Positions 10,107 through 18,644 of a stretch of 48,432 nucleotides of DNA are shown here, one piece after another; positions within the stretch are counted from its first letter, which is position 1, and every line of letters starts with the position of its first letter. A program made the translations under genes and the position numbers. The stretch spans positions 1 to 48,432 of the forward strand of contig JAERSH010000011.1 of the NCBI GenBank assembly GCA_016845785.1, given 5' to 3'. The notes beneath the pieces are model-generated. The model was given only the letters and a program-made list of their open reading frames with translations, was not told the DNA's origin and ran no database searches. The stretch comes from Fidelibacterota bacterium (lineage in GTDB: Bacteria; Fidelibacterota; Marinisomatia; Marinisomatales; TCS55).

Positions 10107-11861
10107 TTAGGCAGGAAGTCTTAACTCAAAAGTGGTTCCTTCTTCATTGGATTGGGTAATTGCAATTGTACCGCCATGGGCCGCAGCAATATGTTTTACG
10201 ATGGCAAGCCCCAGACCTGTACCACCTACTTTCCGGTGGCGGGATTTTTCCAAACGATAGAATCGTTCAAATAGTCGAGGCCATTCTTTTTCTGTAATAG
10301 CTTCACACTGATTGGTAACAGAAATAGATATAAAGTCATTTTGAGCAATTGCCAATTCTACGTCCGAATCTTTTAGGCCATATTTAATCGCGTTCTCCAC
10401 CAGATTTTGAACCAAAGATTTAAATAATTGTGGGTCAATTTCAGCCTGAAGGGATTCATCTGCATCCAATTTCATAAACATCCCTTTTTTATCAGCGATC
10501 ACTTTGAATTCTTGGAGGACGGATTCAACGATGGGTACGATATTTTCTGTGGATTTGCTTATTTCGGACATTTCCCGTTTTCGCTCGATCTCGGATAATT
10601 TTAATAGATCTTGAACAATGGCATTTAATCGGGTGGATTGGCGGTGGATGATCCTTAAAAATTCGATTGATGCAGTAGAGTCCAATTCAACATCTTGCAA
10701 TGTTTCTACATAACCCAAAATGGACGTAATGGGTGTTTTCAGTTCGTGAGAAATGTTAGCGATAAAATCCTGGCGTACTTTTTCCAATTGCTTTAATCGT
10801 GTGACGTCATTGGCCACAACAACCAGCCCATTCGATCCAGATTCCGGTGCAAGTTGGGAAAAGGTTACTTGTAAAAATCGGGAGGATGCACCACCTGTTT
10901 GTATATCCAATTCGACTTTTTCATCCGATGATTGGGCTTTAGCGAGTCCATTGAGTAATTCTGAATGGCGGATTAATTCTGTGAATTTTCTTCCGGTCAC
11001 GTTTTCGGAATTCAAATCAAAGAATTCTCCGGCGGCACGATTGAGACTGAGAAAATTTCCATTTTCATCCAAGGCGATGACCCCCTCAACCATACTGGAT
11101 AGGATGGCCGTCTGTTCCTCTTTTTGGCGAGCGATGGCATTGATCCTGTCATTGAGTTGGGCCGCCATGGTGTTCATGGTTGTAGCCAGTGTATTGACGG
11201 CAGCAAATGCCGGGATGGGAATGGATTGTTCTAAATTTCCGGCCGCGAATCGCTCTGCCCCTGCCGTGAGTTCGTGGATAGGCGCCACTACCTTTTGGGA
11301 TAAATAAAAACTGAGACCGGCCGCAAAGATTAATATTAATGCTACTACCAAGAATACAGACTTCCGGAATCGATCCACAGTTTCTGTTAAGGTGGTCATG
11401 GGCAGCGATGTACGAATAGCAATGCCGTCCTCATGGATAACGGCACAATACATCATATTTTGAGAAAGGGTAAAGCTATATCGAATGGCATATCCTGTTT
11501 TGCCTATTCGGGCGGTCATAATTTCCGGGCGGTCATTATGGTTTTCCATTATTGTTGGATCTTCATCGGAATCGGCCAAGACTTTTCCCGTTTTATTGAC
11601 TATGGTGATTCGTGTATTGGTTTTATTCCCGAGGGCAGTGGTGAGCGATTGCAGTTTTTGTACGTCACTTAAAATATTTTGTGATAGTTGTTCGCTAATG
11701 AATATGGCTCGGGCTTCCAAATCTTTTTCTTTTTCTGTATAATGGAATTTCTCCAAAATGGTGGCGGAGTACCAGCCCAGCCCTAAAAGGGAGACTGCAA
11801 GAATGGGTAAGTAAAAAAGAAGGAGTCGCTTGAGAATGGTGGGTTTACTTTTCTGGCTCAA
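10107..11861 (-). CDS. phoR: PhoR-type sensor histidine kinase
   Basis: 584 residues: TM1 about 12-30, an extracytoplasmic sensor domain about 31-165, TM2 about 168-188, HAMP to about 245, PAS about 250-355, then the histidine kinase. The phospho-acceptor is His372 in NISHELKTP; the ATP domain has NLVENAIKYG and GTGLGLAIVKH. The full periplasmic sensor domain is larger than in E. coli PhoR and closer to Bacillus PhoR. The start is TTG 11861, with AGGAT upstream, overlapping phoB by 17 bases. Context with phoB and pst fixes the assignment. Confidence 0.9.
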   Translation of the reverse strand: MSQKSKPTILKRLLLFYLPILAVSLLGLGWYSATILEKFHYTEKEKDLEARAIFISEQLSQNILSDVQKLQSLTTALGNKTNTRITIVNKTGKVLADSDEDPTIMENHNDRPEIMTARIGKTGYAIRYSFTLSQNMMYCAVIHEDGIAIRTSLPMTTLTETVDRFRKSVFLVVALILIFAAGLSFYLSQKVVAPIHELTAGAERFAAGNLEQSIPIPAFAAVNTLATTMNTMAAQLNDRINAIARQKEEQTAILSSMVEGVIALDENGNFLSLNRAAGEFFDLNSENVTGRKFTELIRHSELLNGLAKAQSSDEKVELDIQTGGASSRFLQVTFSQLAPESGSNGLVVVANDVTRLKQLEKVRQDFIANISHELKTPITSILGYVETLQDVELDSTASIEFLRIIHRQSTRLNAIVQDLLKLSEIERKREMSEISKSTENIVPIVESVLQEFKVIADKKGMFMKLDADESLQAEIDPQLFKSLVQNLVENAIKYGLKDSDVELAIAQNDFISISVTNQCEAITEKEWPRLFERFYRLEKSRHRKVGGTGLGLAIVKHIAAAHGGTIAITQSNEEGTTFELRLPA

Positions 11862-12537
11862 ACCGATATCCTACACCGCGAATCGTTTTAATATGTTTGC
11901 CGGAACCGCCCAGCTTTTTCCTCAATCCAACTACCTGTACATCTACCGACCGATCCGTGACGGGATAATCATCACCGTGAACTTCATTGATGATCTGATT
12001 ACGTGTATAGACCCACCCGGGATGGGTGGCTAAGAGATAAAGCAATTTATACTCGGTGTGGGTCAGTTCCACTTCGGCGCGGGCCACTTCAACGATCCGT
12101 TCGCGGTGCTTGATATTGAATTCATGGATCTTGATTGTTTCAGAATCATCCGGACTTCTTTCACCCCGACGCAAAACGGCCTTCGCTCTTGCCACCAAAA
12201 CTTTAGGACTGAAAGGTTTGGTCATGTAGTCGTCGGCACCCAACTCTAATCCTTTTACAATATCCGATTCTTCACCCAAGGCAGACAAAATGATGATGGG
12301 AATTTTATTAGTTTTTGAATCAGATTTTAGAATTCTACAAATATCAAGGCCATGAATGCCTGGGAGCATGAGATCCAATAGGACAAGGTCAGGAGGAGCG
12401 CTGCGGATGGATTCCAACCCTTTTTCGCCGGTAACTGAGATAGATACACTGTACCCACTGTTTTCTAGATTGAATTGGATGAGGCGGTAAATATCCGATT
12501 CATCTTCAATAATGTGAATGTGGCTGCCGTGAGCCAT
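11845..12537 (-). CDS. phoB: PhoB-type response regulator (OmpR family)
   Basis: A 230-residue regulator with a receiver domain (acidic pair Glu11/Asp12, phospho-acceptor Asp55 in LVLLDLMLPG, Lys in DDYMTKPF) and a C-terminal winged helix ending TIRGVGYRFEPEK. ATG 12537 is preferred over the in-frame TTG 12543. It lies between the PhoU-like gene and phoR. It is expected to bind the repeats ahead of the porin-pst unit. Confidence 0.9.
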   Translation of the reverse strand: MAHGSHIHIIEDESDIYRLIQFNLENSGYSVSISVTGEKGLESIRSAPPDLVLLDLMLPGIHGLDICRILKSDSKTNKIPIIILSALGEESDIVKGLELGADDYMTKPFSPKVLVARAKAVLRRGERSPDDSETIKIHEFNIKHRERIVEVARAEVELTHTEYKLLYLLATHPGWVYTRNQIINEVHGDDYPVTDRSVDVQVVGLRKKLGGSGKHIKTIRGVGYRFEPEK

Positions 12538-12545
12538 ATCCAAAA

Positions 12546-13220
12546 TTACTGCTTATAGCCGATGGAGTCGAAAGGATTTACGATGGTAGTTGTAATATTT
12601 TTCAAGTGGGCACCAATCCGTTTTAGATACCGGGCATACAATATAACCGCTGCTGTTTTAGACACAGAACCATATTCTTTTTCTCCACGGAGAACGCCAT
12701 TAACAATATCATCAGACAGGCCCGTCATCTGTTCTCGATATCCTTCCATTAGCGACTTGGCGATTTCCGCATCCTGGGTGTGAATAGCTTCGATGGTTTT
12801 ATCAAACCGATCTTTCACTTCAATTTCAACTTCTGCCAATTCGCCCCCAATATCTTCTGCCACGATTTGATCCGGATGGTTGATGGCTAAATCCAAAATA
12901 TTTTTTGCATAATCTCCGATCCGTTCAATATCTACTACCATGTTGATAAGAATAAGTCCGTTGGCCATATCGGTGGTATCTTGTTCAACGGCATAATGGG
13001 TAAGGACTTTTCTTCTGACCTCTTGCTGATAAGCATTAATTTCACGATCCCGTTTTTTGAGTGCTTTTAGTGTCTCAATATTTTCACCTTTGCGCAAGTA
13101 TTTTACTGCTTGTGAAAATATTTCGCGGGAAAGCTCCATCATTTCATAGGAACGGTTCCATGCCTGGGAGAGCAGATCTTCTGCTTTCCATAAATTGATG
13201 ACGTCTTTAATGATACTCAT
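12546..13220 (-). CDS. PhoU-like protein associated with Na/Pi cotransporter
   Basis: A 224-residue helical protein with PhoU-domain motifs (DIERIGDYAKNILDLA, YLKRIGAHLKNITTTI). It differs from the canonical phoU at 4886 and lies four bases behind the NptA-type cotransporter gene, which often carries or pairs with a PhoU domain. It probably modulates that low-affinity phosphate carrier, or feeds its state to PhoR. It begins at ATG 13220, with AGG ahead. Confidence 0.85.
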   Translation of the reverse strand: MSIIKDVINLWKAEDLLSQAWNRSYEMMELSREIFSQAVKYLRKGENIETLKALKKRDREINAYQQEVRRKVLTHYAVEQDTTDMANGLILINMVVDIERIGDYAKNILDLAINHPDQIVAEDIGGELAEVEIEVKDRFDKTIEAIHTQDAEIAKSLMEGYREQMTGLSDDIVNGVLRGEKEYGSVSKTAAVILYARYLKRIGAHLKNITTTIVNPFDSIGYKQ

Positions 13221-13224
13221 AGTG

Positions 13225-14367
13225 TTACCTCACAATGAAAATTAAGGATAGGGGGACTAAAAAGAATACAACCAAAAGATATACGATGGGAATGATACGA
13301 TTTCGGACGGCTATATCTGCAAACCATTCAGCCATTAGGATGGGTAAATTTCTTACTTTTTCAATTGGCCAGATTAGTCCAATACCAAAAATATTAAAGG
13401 CAAGATGCCCGAAAGCGACTGCCAATGGTGCGTGCGTTCCTGATACCAAACTGGCTAAAAGTGCTGTAATGGTTGTCCCAATATTTGCACCCAGAGTATA
13501 GGGAAAAATTTGTCGTAGTTGAAGAATCCCAGCTCCAGCTAGTGGAACTATCAATGATGTTGTAATAGAGCTGCTCTGCACCATAATAGTAATAAAAACG
13601 CCAAAAAACATAGCACGAATCCAGGTTTTGAAAATATGGGTATCAAAAAAGGCTTCCAGTCTTTCCATAACCAAACTGCGGATTAATACAGTTAAATACT
13701 TCAATGAAATGAATAATAGGATAAGAGCCACAATAATGAGTAGCCAATTGTAATTAAAGACATCTTGCATTTTGAAGAAATCTTTAATGGCATTGACTGT
13801 GGGTTTTGTAATCAATTTAATTGGACTTTTAAATGTGAATGTGCCGGAGCCTAAAAATAGCCCAGCCATCCAATTGGCCGTTTTACTGATGATGCCGAAA
13901 TAAAGTTGAAGGGGGAAGAGAATGATCACTGACATGACGTTGAAAAAATCATGAACGACAGAAGCAGAAAAAGCACGCCGAAATTCATTTTTATTGACAA
14001 TATGGCCAAGAGAAACAATGGTGTTGGTAATACTGGTACCGATATTCGCACCCATGATATAGGGGATTGCAGCAGCCACGGCTACAAAAGGGTCATCTCC
14101 AAATGTACCAGCGGCTACCATACCCACAACTAAGGATGTGGTCGTAGAAGAACTTTGAATTAAACTGGTGGCTAAAATGCCAATAAATAGCCCAATGAGT
14201 GGGGCAGCATTTCCGGTCATTAGCTGTTCAGCAAATCCACGCCCCAGCCCTTTAAAGCCAGCACCGATCATACCGATGCTAACAAGAAACATATACAGGA
14301 TTGCCAGAATTCCGGCGACTTTGAGATAATTCATCATGGATGAATTGGGTTGAATTGAATTGGTCAT
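13225..14367 (-). CDS. Na+/phosphate cotransporter (NptA/PNaS family)
   Basis: A 380-residue membrane protein with the family's inverted duplication. Both halves carry the QSSS substrate motif: QSSSTTTSLVVGMVAAG in the first half and QSSSITTSLIVPLAGAG in the second, each followed by a GANIGT segment. It moves phosphate with sodium across the inner membrane. It is first of a unit with the PhoU-like gene, phoB and phoR. This may supply basal phosphate uptake together with its own regulators. No Pho-box-like repeats were seen ahead of it. Confidence 0.9.
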   Translation of the reverse strand: MTNSIQPNSSMMNYLKVAGILAILYMFLVSIGMIGAGFKGLGRGFAEQLMTGNAAPLIGLFIGILATSLIQSSSTTTSLVVGMVAAGTFGDDPFVAVAAAIPYIMGANIGTSITNTIVSLGHIVNKNEFRRAFSASVVHDFFNVMSVIILFPLQLYFGIISKTANWMAGLFLGSGTFTFKSPIKLITKPTVNAIKDFFKMQDVFNYNWLLIIVALILLFISLKYLTVLIRSLVMERLEAFFDTHIFKTWIRAMFFGVFITIMVQSSSITTSLIVPLAGAGILQLRQIFPYTLGANIGTTITALLASLVSGTHAPLAVAFGHLAFNIFGIGLIWPIEKVRNLPILMAEWFADIAVRNRIIPIVYLLVVFFLVPLSLIFIVR

Positions 14368-14424
14368 TCTTTTACCATTTATAAGCGGAGAGATTACTTA
14401 CAAATCATTTACGAATAAAATAAA

Positions 14425-14455
14425 AAAGGGGCAGTGCCTAACTCACTGCCCCTTT
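14425..14455 (-). terminator. Rho-independent terminator of the fad operon
   Basis: A 12-bp perfect stem (AAAGGGGCAGTG / CACTGCCCCTTT) with a 7-base loop, followed on the minus strand by a T-run (CCCCTTTTTTA). It lies just past the stop of the fadN-type gene at 14479 and before the phosphate unit. Confidence 0.85.
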
Positions 14456-14478
14456 ATACTCCCCACGCACCGCTTTTA

Positions 14479-16827
14479 TCAGTTCCGCAGTGGTTTGCCT
14501 TTTTTCAGCATAAACCGAATACGATCCTGAGTCAGGGCTTCCCCCGCAAGGGAGACAAACGCTTCCCGTTCGATATCTAGGAGGTATTGTTCATCAACCG
14601 ATTTTGTGAGTCCGGCTTTATCCCCACCGGTGAGGACGAAAGCCAATTTTTTCGCAATCAACTCGTCATGTGCAGATATTTTGCCTTGAGCTTTAAATCC
14701 TTTTAATGCCATGGCCATTGCCGTCCGTCCGCCTGCACCTGGGAGTTTTAAATCATCCCTGTATGTTGGTGGTTCATATCCACCGTCAGCCAATTCCAAT
14801 GCTTTTTGTTTTGCCGCCCAAATTCGATGATCATTATTTAGCACTACTGTGTCAGTTTTTAAAAGATATCCCATGAATTTGCCTTCTTCGGCACTGGTAG
14901 CCACTTTGGCAAAACCCACCGTTTCAAATGCTTTTTGTGCCACTTGAAATGCGTTCATCCGACCTTTGCCGCTGTTTTCCATCAAGTTGAGGATCATGCG
15001 TAAATTTCCACCTGCACCGGGAATGAGCCCGACGCCCACTTCTACTAACCCAACATAGAGCTCTCCCGCAGCCACACGATGGGCAGCCGGACCAATTAAT
15101 TCAAATCCACCACCTAATGTGAGATGGTGGGGGGCAGCGATCACCGGTGATTTAGAAAATCGAATGCGTTGTGTGAGGTCCTGTAGCTGTTTGACTGCAT
15201 CTTCCAGTTTATCAAATTCACCTGCTTCACATACCTGAATCATATTGGCCAAATTGGCACCGGCACAAAAATTGGGCCCTTGATGACCAATGACCATGGC
15301 CTTGTATTTTCCCGCATCAAGAAGATCCATACCATCACTGATGGTTTGCCCCAATGATCCATCGATAGGATTCAACGTGGGTTGCAAGACGGAATGAAAT
15401 TGGACGTTAAGGACATCGTCCCCCAAATCAATCAAACTGGCACTCCAGTCTTTTTTAACTACATTACCGCCTGTTTTATGAATATTTAAATTGATGGATT
15501 TTTCACTACGATTTTCAGTTTGGACGGACTGTGAAATCACATCATAATAATCCAGTTTCCCATCTTGAACCGAATAGAATGAATCGCGGCCGGAAGCGAG
15601 CATATCCTTCACCCATTGTGGTACCGGTTTTCCATCGAATTCCATTCGTGAGACAGAATCGGTTACACCAATAGCATCCCACACTTCGAAGGGGCCCGCA
15701 TCCCAACCATATCCCCATTTCATGGCGTTATCGATGTTGATAATGTCATCACTAATTTCAGGAATGCGGTTGGCTGAATAAATTAATGTACGAGAAAGGA
15801 CTTCCCAGAAAAATTGTCCACCCTTATCATCACTATATGCCATGGCTTTAATTTTTCCGCCCATGGATTGACGATCTTTTGCCAATCGGAATCCATCAAA
15901 TCGGACTTTTTTCTGAGGACCATATTCTCCCGTTTTTAAATCGACAGATAAGATGCCTTCATCTGTTTTTTTATAAAATCCGGATTTTGTTTTTGCGCCA
16001 AGATTCCCTCCATCAACAAGTGTTTGAAGAAAATCAGGAATTTTAAAAGTTTCCCGTTCTTCATCATTTGGAAGGTTGTCGTATGAGGTGCGCTGGACGT
16101 TTATCATGGTATCCAACCCTACAACATCTGCCGTACGGAATGTGGCGCTTTTTGGACGGCCTACTACTGTACCAGTGAGTTTATCCACTTCTTCTATAGT
16201 AAGGCCATGCTCAATGGCTGTATTCATAGTAACGGCCATACCGAATACACCAATACGGTTTCCAATAAAATTGGGTGTATCTTTTGCATGGACGATGCCT
16301 TTCCCTAGGACGTCTTCACCAAATTCAGCAATCAGATCATAAACTGCATCGTCTGTATCAGGACCTTTGACCAACTCCAATAATCGCATATAGCGAGGCG
16401 GATTGAAAAAATGGGTTATCATAAATCGTTTTTTCAGCTCATCGGGCAAAACAGTCGTCAAGTCGCCTAATGGAATCCCTGACGTATTTGATGTTAGAAT
16501 AACCGAATCTTTTAAGTGAGGGATGATATTATTATATACGGCGTGTTTTATATCTAACCGTTCTGCCACTGCTTCAATAACCAGATCCACTTCATTCAGC
16601 CGTTCAACGTGTTCATCATAATTACAGGCAGTGACTAACTCAGCATTTTTGGGTTTATACAATGGCGCCGGTTTGAGTTTGGTCAAACCATCTACACCTT
16701 TTTGTGCCAATTCCTGCTTAATGTCAAAGAGTAAGGCTGGAATGCCGGCATTGGCAAAATGCCCTGCGATTTGAGCGCCCATTACACCTGCACCCAGTAC
16801 GGCTACTTTTTCAAATTGTTGACTCAT
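14479..16827 (-). CDS. fadN: 3-hydroxyacyl-CoA dehydrogenase / enoyl-CoA hydratase (FadN type)
   Basis: A 782-residue bifunctional beta-oxidation enzyme. The order is dehydrogenase first (NAD-binding VLGAGVMGAQIAGHFANAG at residues about 9-27; catalytic His in ITHFFNPPRYMRLLE; second dehydrogenase domain about 190-390), then the hydratase about 480-650 (GPNFCAGANL and GGGFELIGPAAH forming the oxyanion hole). This order matches Bacillus FadN rather than E. coli FadB, where the hydratase comes first. It hydrates enoyl-CoA and oxidises the hydroxyacyl-CoA before thiolysis. It is last gene of the fad unit. Confidence 0.92.
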   Translation of the reverse strand: MSQQFEKVAVLGAGVMGAQIAGHFANAGIPALLFDIKQELAQKGVDGLTKLKPAPLYKPKNAELVTACNYDEHVERLNEVDLVIEAVAERLDIKHAVYNNIIPHLKDSVILTSNTSGIPLGDLTTVLPDELKKRFMITHFFNPPRYMRLLELVKGPDTDDAVYDLIAEFGEDVLGKGIVHAKDTPNFIGNRIGVFGMAVTMNTAIEHGLTIEEVDKLTGTVVGRPKSATFRTADVVGLDTMINVQRTSYDNLPNDEERETFKIPDFLQTLVDGGNLGAKTKSGFYKKTDEGILSVDLKTGEYGPQKKVRFDGFRLAKDRQSMGGKIKAMAYSDDKGGQFFWEVLSRTLIYSANRIPEISDDIINIDNAMKWGYGWDAGPFEVWDAIGVTDSVSRMEFDGKPVPQWVKDMLASGRDSFYSVQDGKLDYYDVISQSVQTENRSEKSINLNIHKTGGNVVKKDWSASLIDLGDDVLNVQFHSVLQPTLNPIDGSLGQTISDGMDLLDAGKYKAMVIGHQGPNFCAGANLANMIQVCEAGEFDKLEDAVKQLQDLTQRIRFSKSPVIAAPHHLTLGGGFELIGPAAHRVAAGELYVGLVEVGVGLIPGAGGNLRMILNLMENSGKGRMNAFQVAQKAFETVGFAKVATSAEEGKFMGYLLKTDTVVLNNDHRIWAAKQKALELADGGYEPPTYRDDLKLPGAGGRTAMAMALKGFKAQGKISAHDELIAKKLAFVLTGGDKAGLTKSVDEQYLLDIEREAFVSLAGEALTQDRIRFMLKKGKPLRN

Positions 16828-16844
16828 AATATTCTCAATATTCC

Positions 16845-17498
16845 TTAATTAAATTGGGTAATATACCGGTACATCACCCAAAAATGACTGCCACTTCCGG
16901 CAAGCACAAACAAATGAAAAATCTCATGGAAACCAAACCCTCGTCGCGGAGATTCTTGTTTATCCAATGCATAAAAAATAACACCAAATGTATAAAACAA
17001 ACCTCCCGAAAGAAGCCAAACTATGGCACCAATTTGAAGTGTTTGAATTAACGGCCAAATGGCTACCATCGAAATCCAACCCATAAATACATAATAAACT
17101 GTGGAGAACCAATTGGGAAATTTGAATTGGAATAATTTCCACAACATACCAAATAAGGCCAATCCCCAAATGATACCAAATAGACTCCAGCCCCACTGTC
17201 CCCGTAGTGGGATAAGGCAAATTGGAGTATATGTGGATGCAATGAGAACGTATATCATCATATGATCTAATCGTTTCAATATGGATTCCAATCGTCCCGA
17301 AACGGGGATCCAATGGTAAAGTGTGCTTGCTGTGTAGAGGAGAAACAATCCCGATCCAAAAACGGAAAAGGTAGCCACCTTCCAAGGGTCAAATGGATCC
17401 ATGGCTTTTTGAATCAGCAGAATAAACCCGATGACAGAAAGTATAGCGCCAATGACATGGGTAAGGCCACTTATGGGATCTTTTAATATTTTATTCAA
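16845..17498 (-). CDS. Hemolysin III / PAQR-family membrane protein
   Basis: 217 residues and seven TM helices. Conserved family residues are visible: TASTLYHW (Ser and His), LDHMMIYVLIASTYTP (Asp) and, near the end, GFHEIFHLFVLAGSGSHF (HxxxH and a further His), which form the zinc site of PAQR-type hydrolases. The start is TTG 17498, six bases after the thiolase stop; no ATG lies near. It sits between fadA and fadN, and a lipid-amide or membrane-fluidity role would fit a fatty-acid operon. The function of bacterial members is uncertain. Confidence 0.85.
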   Translation of the reverse strand: MNKILKDPISGLTHVIGAILSVIGFILLIQKAMDPFDPWKVATFSVFGSGLFLLYTASTLYHWIPVSGRLESILKRLDHMMIYVLIASTYTPICLIPLRGQWGWSLFGIIWGLALFGMLWKLFQFKFPNWFSTVYYVFMGWISMVAIWPLIQTLQIGAIVWLLSGGLFYTFGVIFYALDKQESPRRGFGFHEIFHLFVLAGSGSHFWVMYRYITQFN

Positions 17499-17504
17499 TA
17501 GGGT

Positions 17505-18635
17505 TTACCGTCTTATAATGGTTGCAATTCCCTGACCCGTGCCAATACACATGGTGGCCAATCCCAAATGTTTGTCATGTTGTTCCATGACGTTAATGAG
17601 GGTGCCTACAATTCTTGCACCTGAGCAGCCCAGTGGATGACCAATAGCGATGGCACCGCCATTTAAATTGACCTTCTCAGCATCCCATCCGCCTTCTTGA
17701 ATGACATAAAGTGCTTGGGCAGCAAATGCTTCATTCAATTCTATGACTTCAATATCATCCATAGATACGCCGGCTTTTTTTAATGCTTTGTTCGTTGCAG
17801 GGATAGGACCCATGCCCATGCGCGTCCAGTCTACACCCGCCACTGCACGAGACACAATTTCACCCCGAATTGTTAATCCATTTTCTTTTGCGAAAGATTC
17901 ACTCGTGACCAGCACCGCTGCCGCACCCAGAGAAAACGGACTGCTTGTGGCGGCTGTGACTGAACCGCCTTCAACAAAAGCAGGATTTAAACTTTTTATT
18001 TTTTCTACATTGGGCGTTCGGGGACCTTCATCTTTTGAAACCGTTGTTTCATCATCCACTTTAATAGGAATCACTTCATTATCATAATGGCCTGCTTCCC
18101 ATGCTGCCAATGCTTTTTCATGAGATTGAATGGCAAAATCTTCCTGAGCATCTCGAGGAATATTTCCATCATTGGCTAAGTTTTCAGCAGTTTCACCCAT
18201 ACCGATATAATATTCTTGTTCTGCAAGTTGGGGATGAAAATCCGGTGCGAAACCCCCAGGGGGAATGGAAAACATGTCTTCCACACCGGCAGCGATGCCT
18301 ACTTCAATATCTCCACTTTCGATGGCTGTACTTACTTGGTGAAGGGCATCCATGGCCGAACCGCAAAATCGATTGACCACTTTTCCCGGAACGGAATCAG
18401 GAAGTCCTGCTAATATTCCAACCGATCGGCCCATGAGCATGCCTTGGGGTCCTTCAGGAAAAGCGCAGCCCAAAACAAGATCTTCCACTTGGTTTGAAGA
18501 AACGCTTTCATTTCTATCCATTAGCCCTTTTACAACTTGGGCCGCCAAATCATCAGGACGTATCCCAACCATTTCGCCGTTTTTTACACCAATCGGTGAA
18601 CGTACTGCATCTATAATTACTGCTTTATTCGACAT
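17505..18635 (-). CDS. fadA: Acetyl-CoA acyltransferase (thiolase)
   Basis: A 376-residue degradative thiolase. The acyl-accepting Cys is in NRFCGSAMDALHQ, the catalytic His in GGAIAIGHPLGCSGAR, and the second Cys in MCIGTGQGIA. It performs the last step of beta-oxidation, releasing acetyl-CoA. It follows the acyl-CoA dehydrogenase by nine bases, and the gene order matches Bacillus fadNAE read in reverse. Confidence 0.93.
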   Translation of the reverse strand: MSNKAVIIDAVRSPIGVKNGEMVGIRPDDLAAQVVKGLMDRNESVSSNQVEDLVLGCAFPEGPQGMLMGRSVGILAGLPDSVPGKVVNRFCGSAMDALHQVSTAIESGDIEVGIAAGVEDMFSIPPGGFAPDFHPQLAEQEYYIGMGETAENLANDGNIPRDAQEDFAIQSHEKALAAWEAGHYDNEVIPIKVDDETTVSKDEGPRTPNVEKIKSLNPAFVEGGSVTAATSSPFSLGAAAVLVTSESFAKENGLTIRGEIVSRAVAGVDWTRMGMGPIPATNKALKKAGVSMDDIEVIELNEAFAAQALYVIQEGGWDAEKVNLNGGAIAIGHPLGCSGARIVGTLINVMEQHDKHLGLATMCIGTGQGIATIIRR

Positions 18636-18644
18636 AAAATTCTC

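Noticed and set aside
10753-11307. 184-codon plus-strand frame opposite phoR
   Set aside because: Antisense to well-supported PAS and HAMP coding sequence; composition is that of a shadow frame with no start signals.
14368-14478. Pho box ahead of the Na/Pi cotransporter
   Set aside because: No repeated TTAACA-like hexamers at 11-bp spacing were found; the region contains only the fad terminator.
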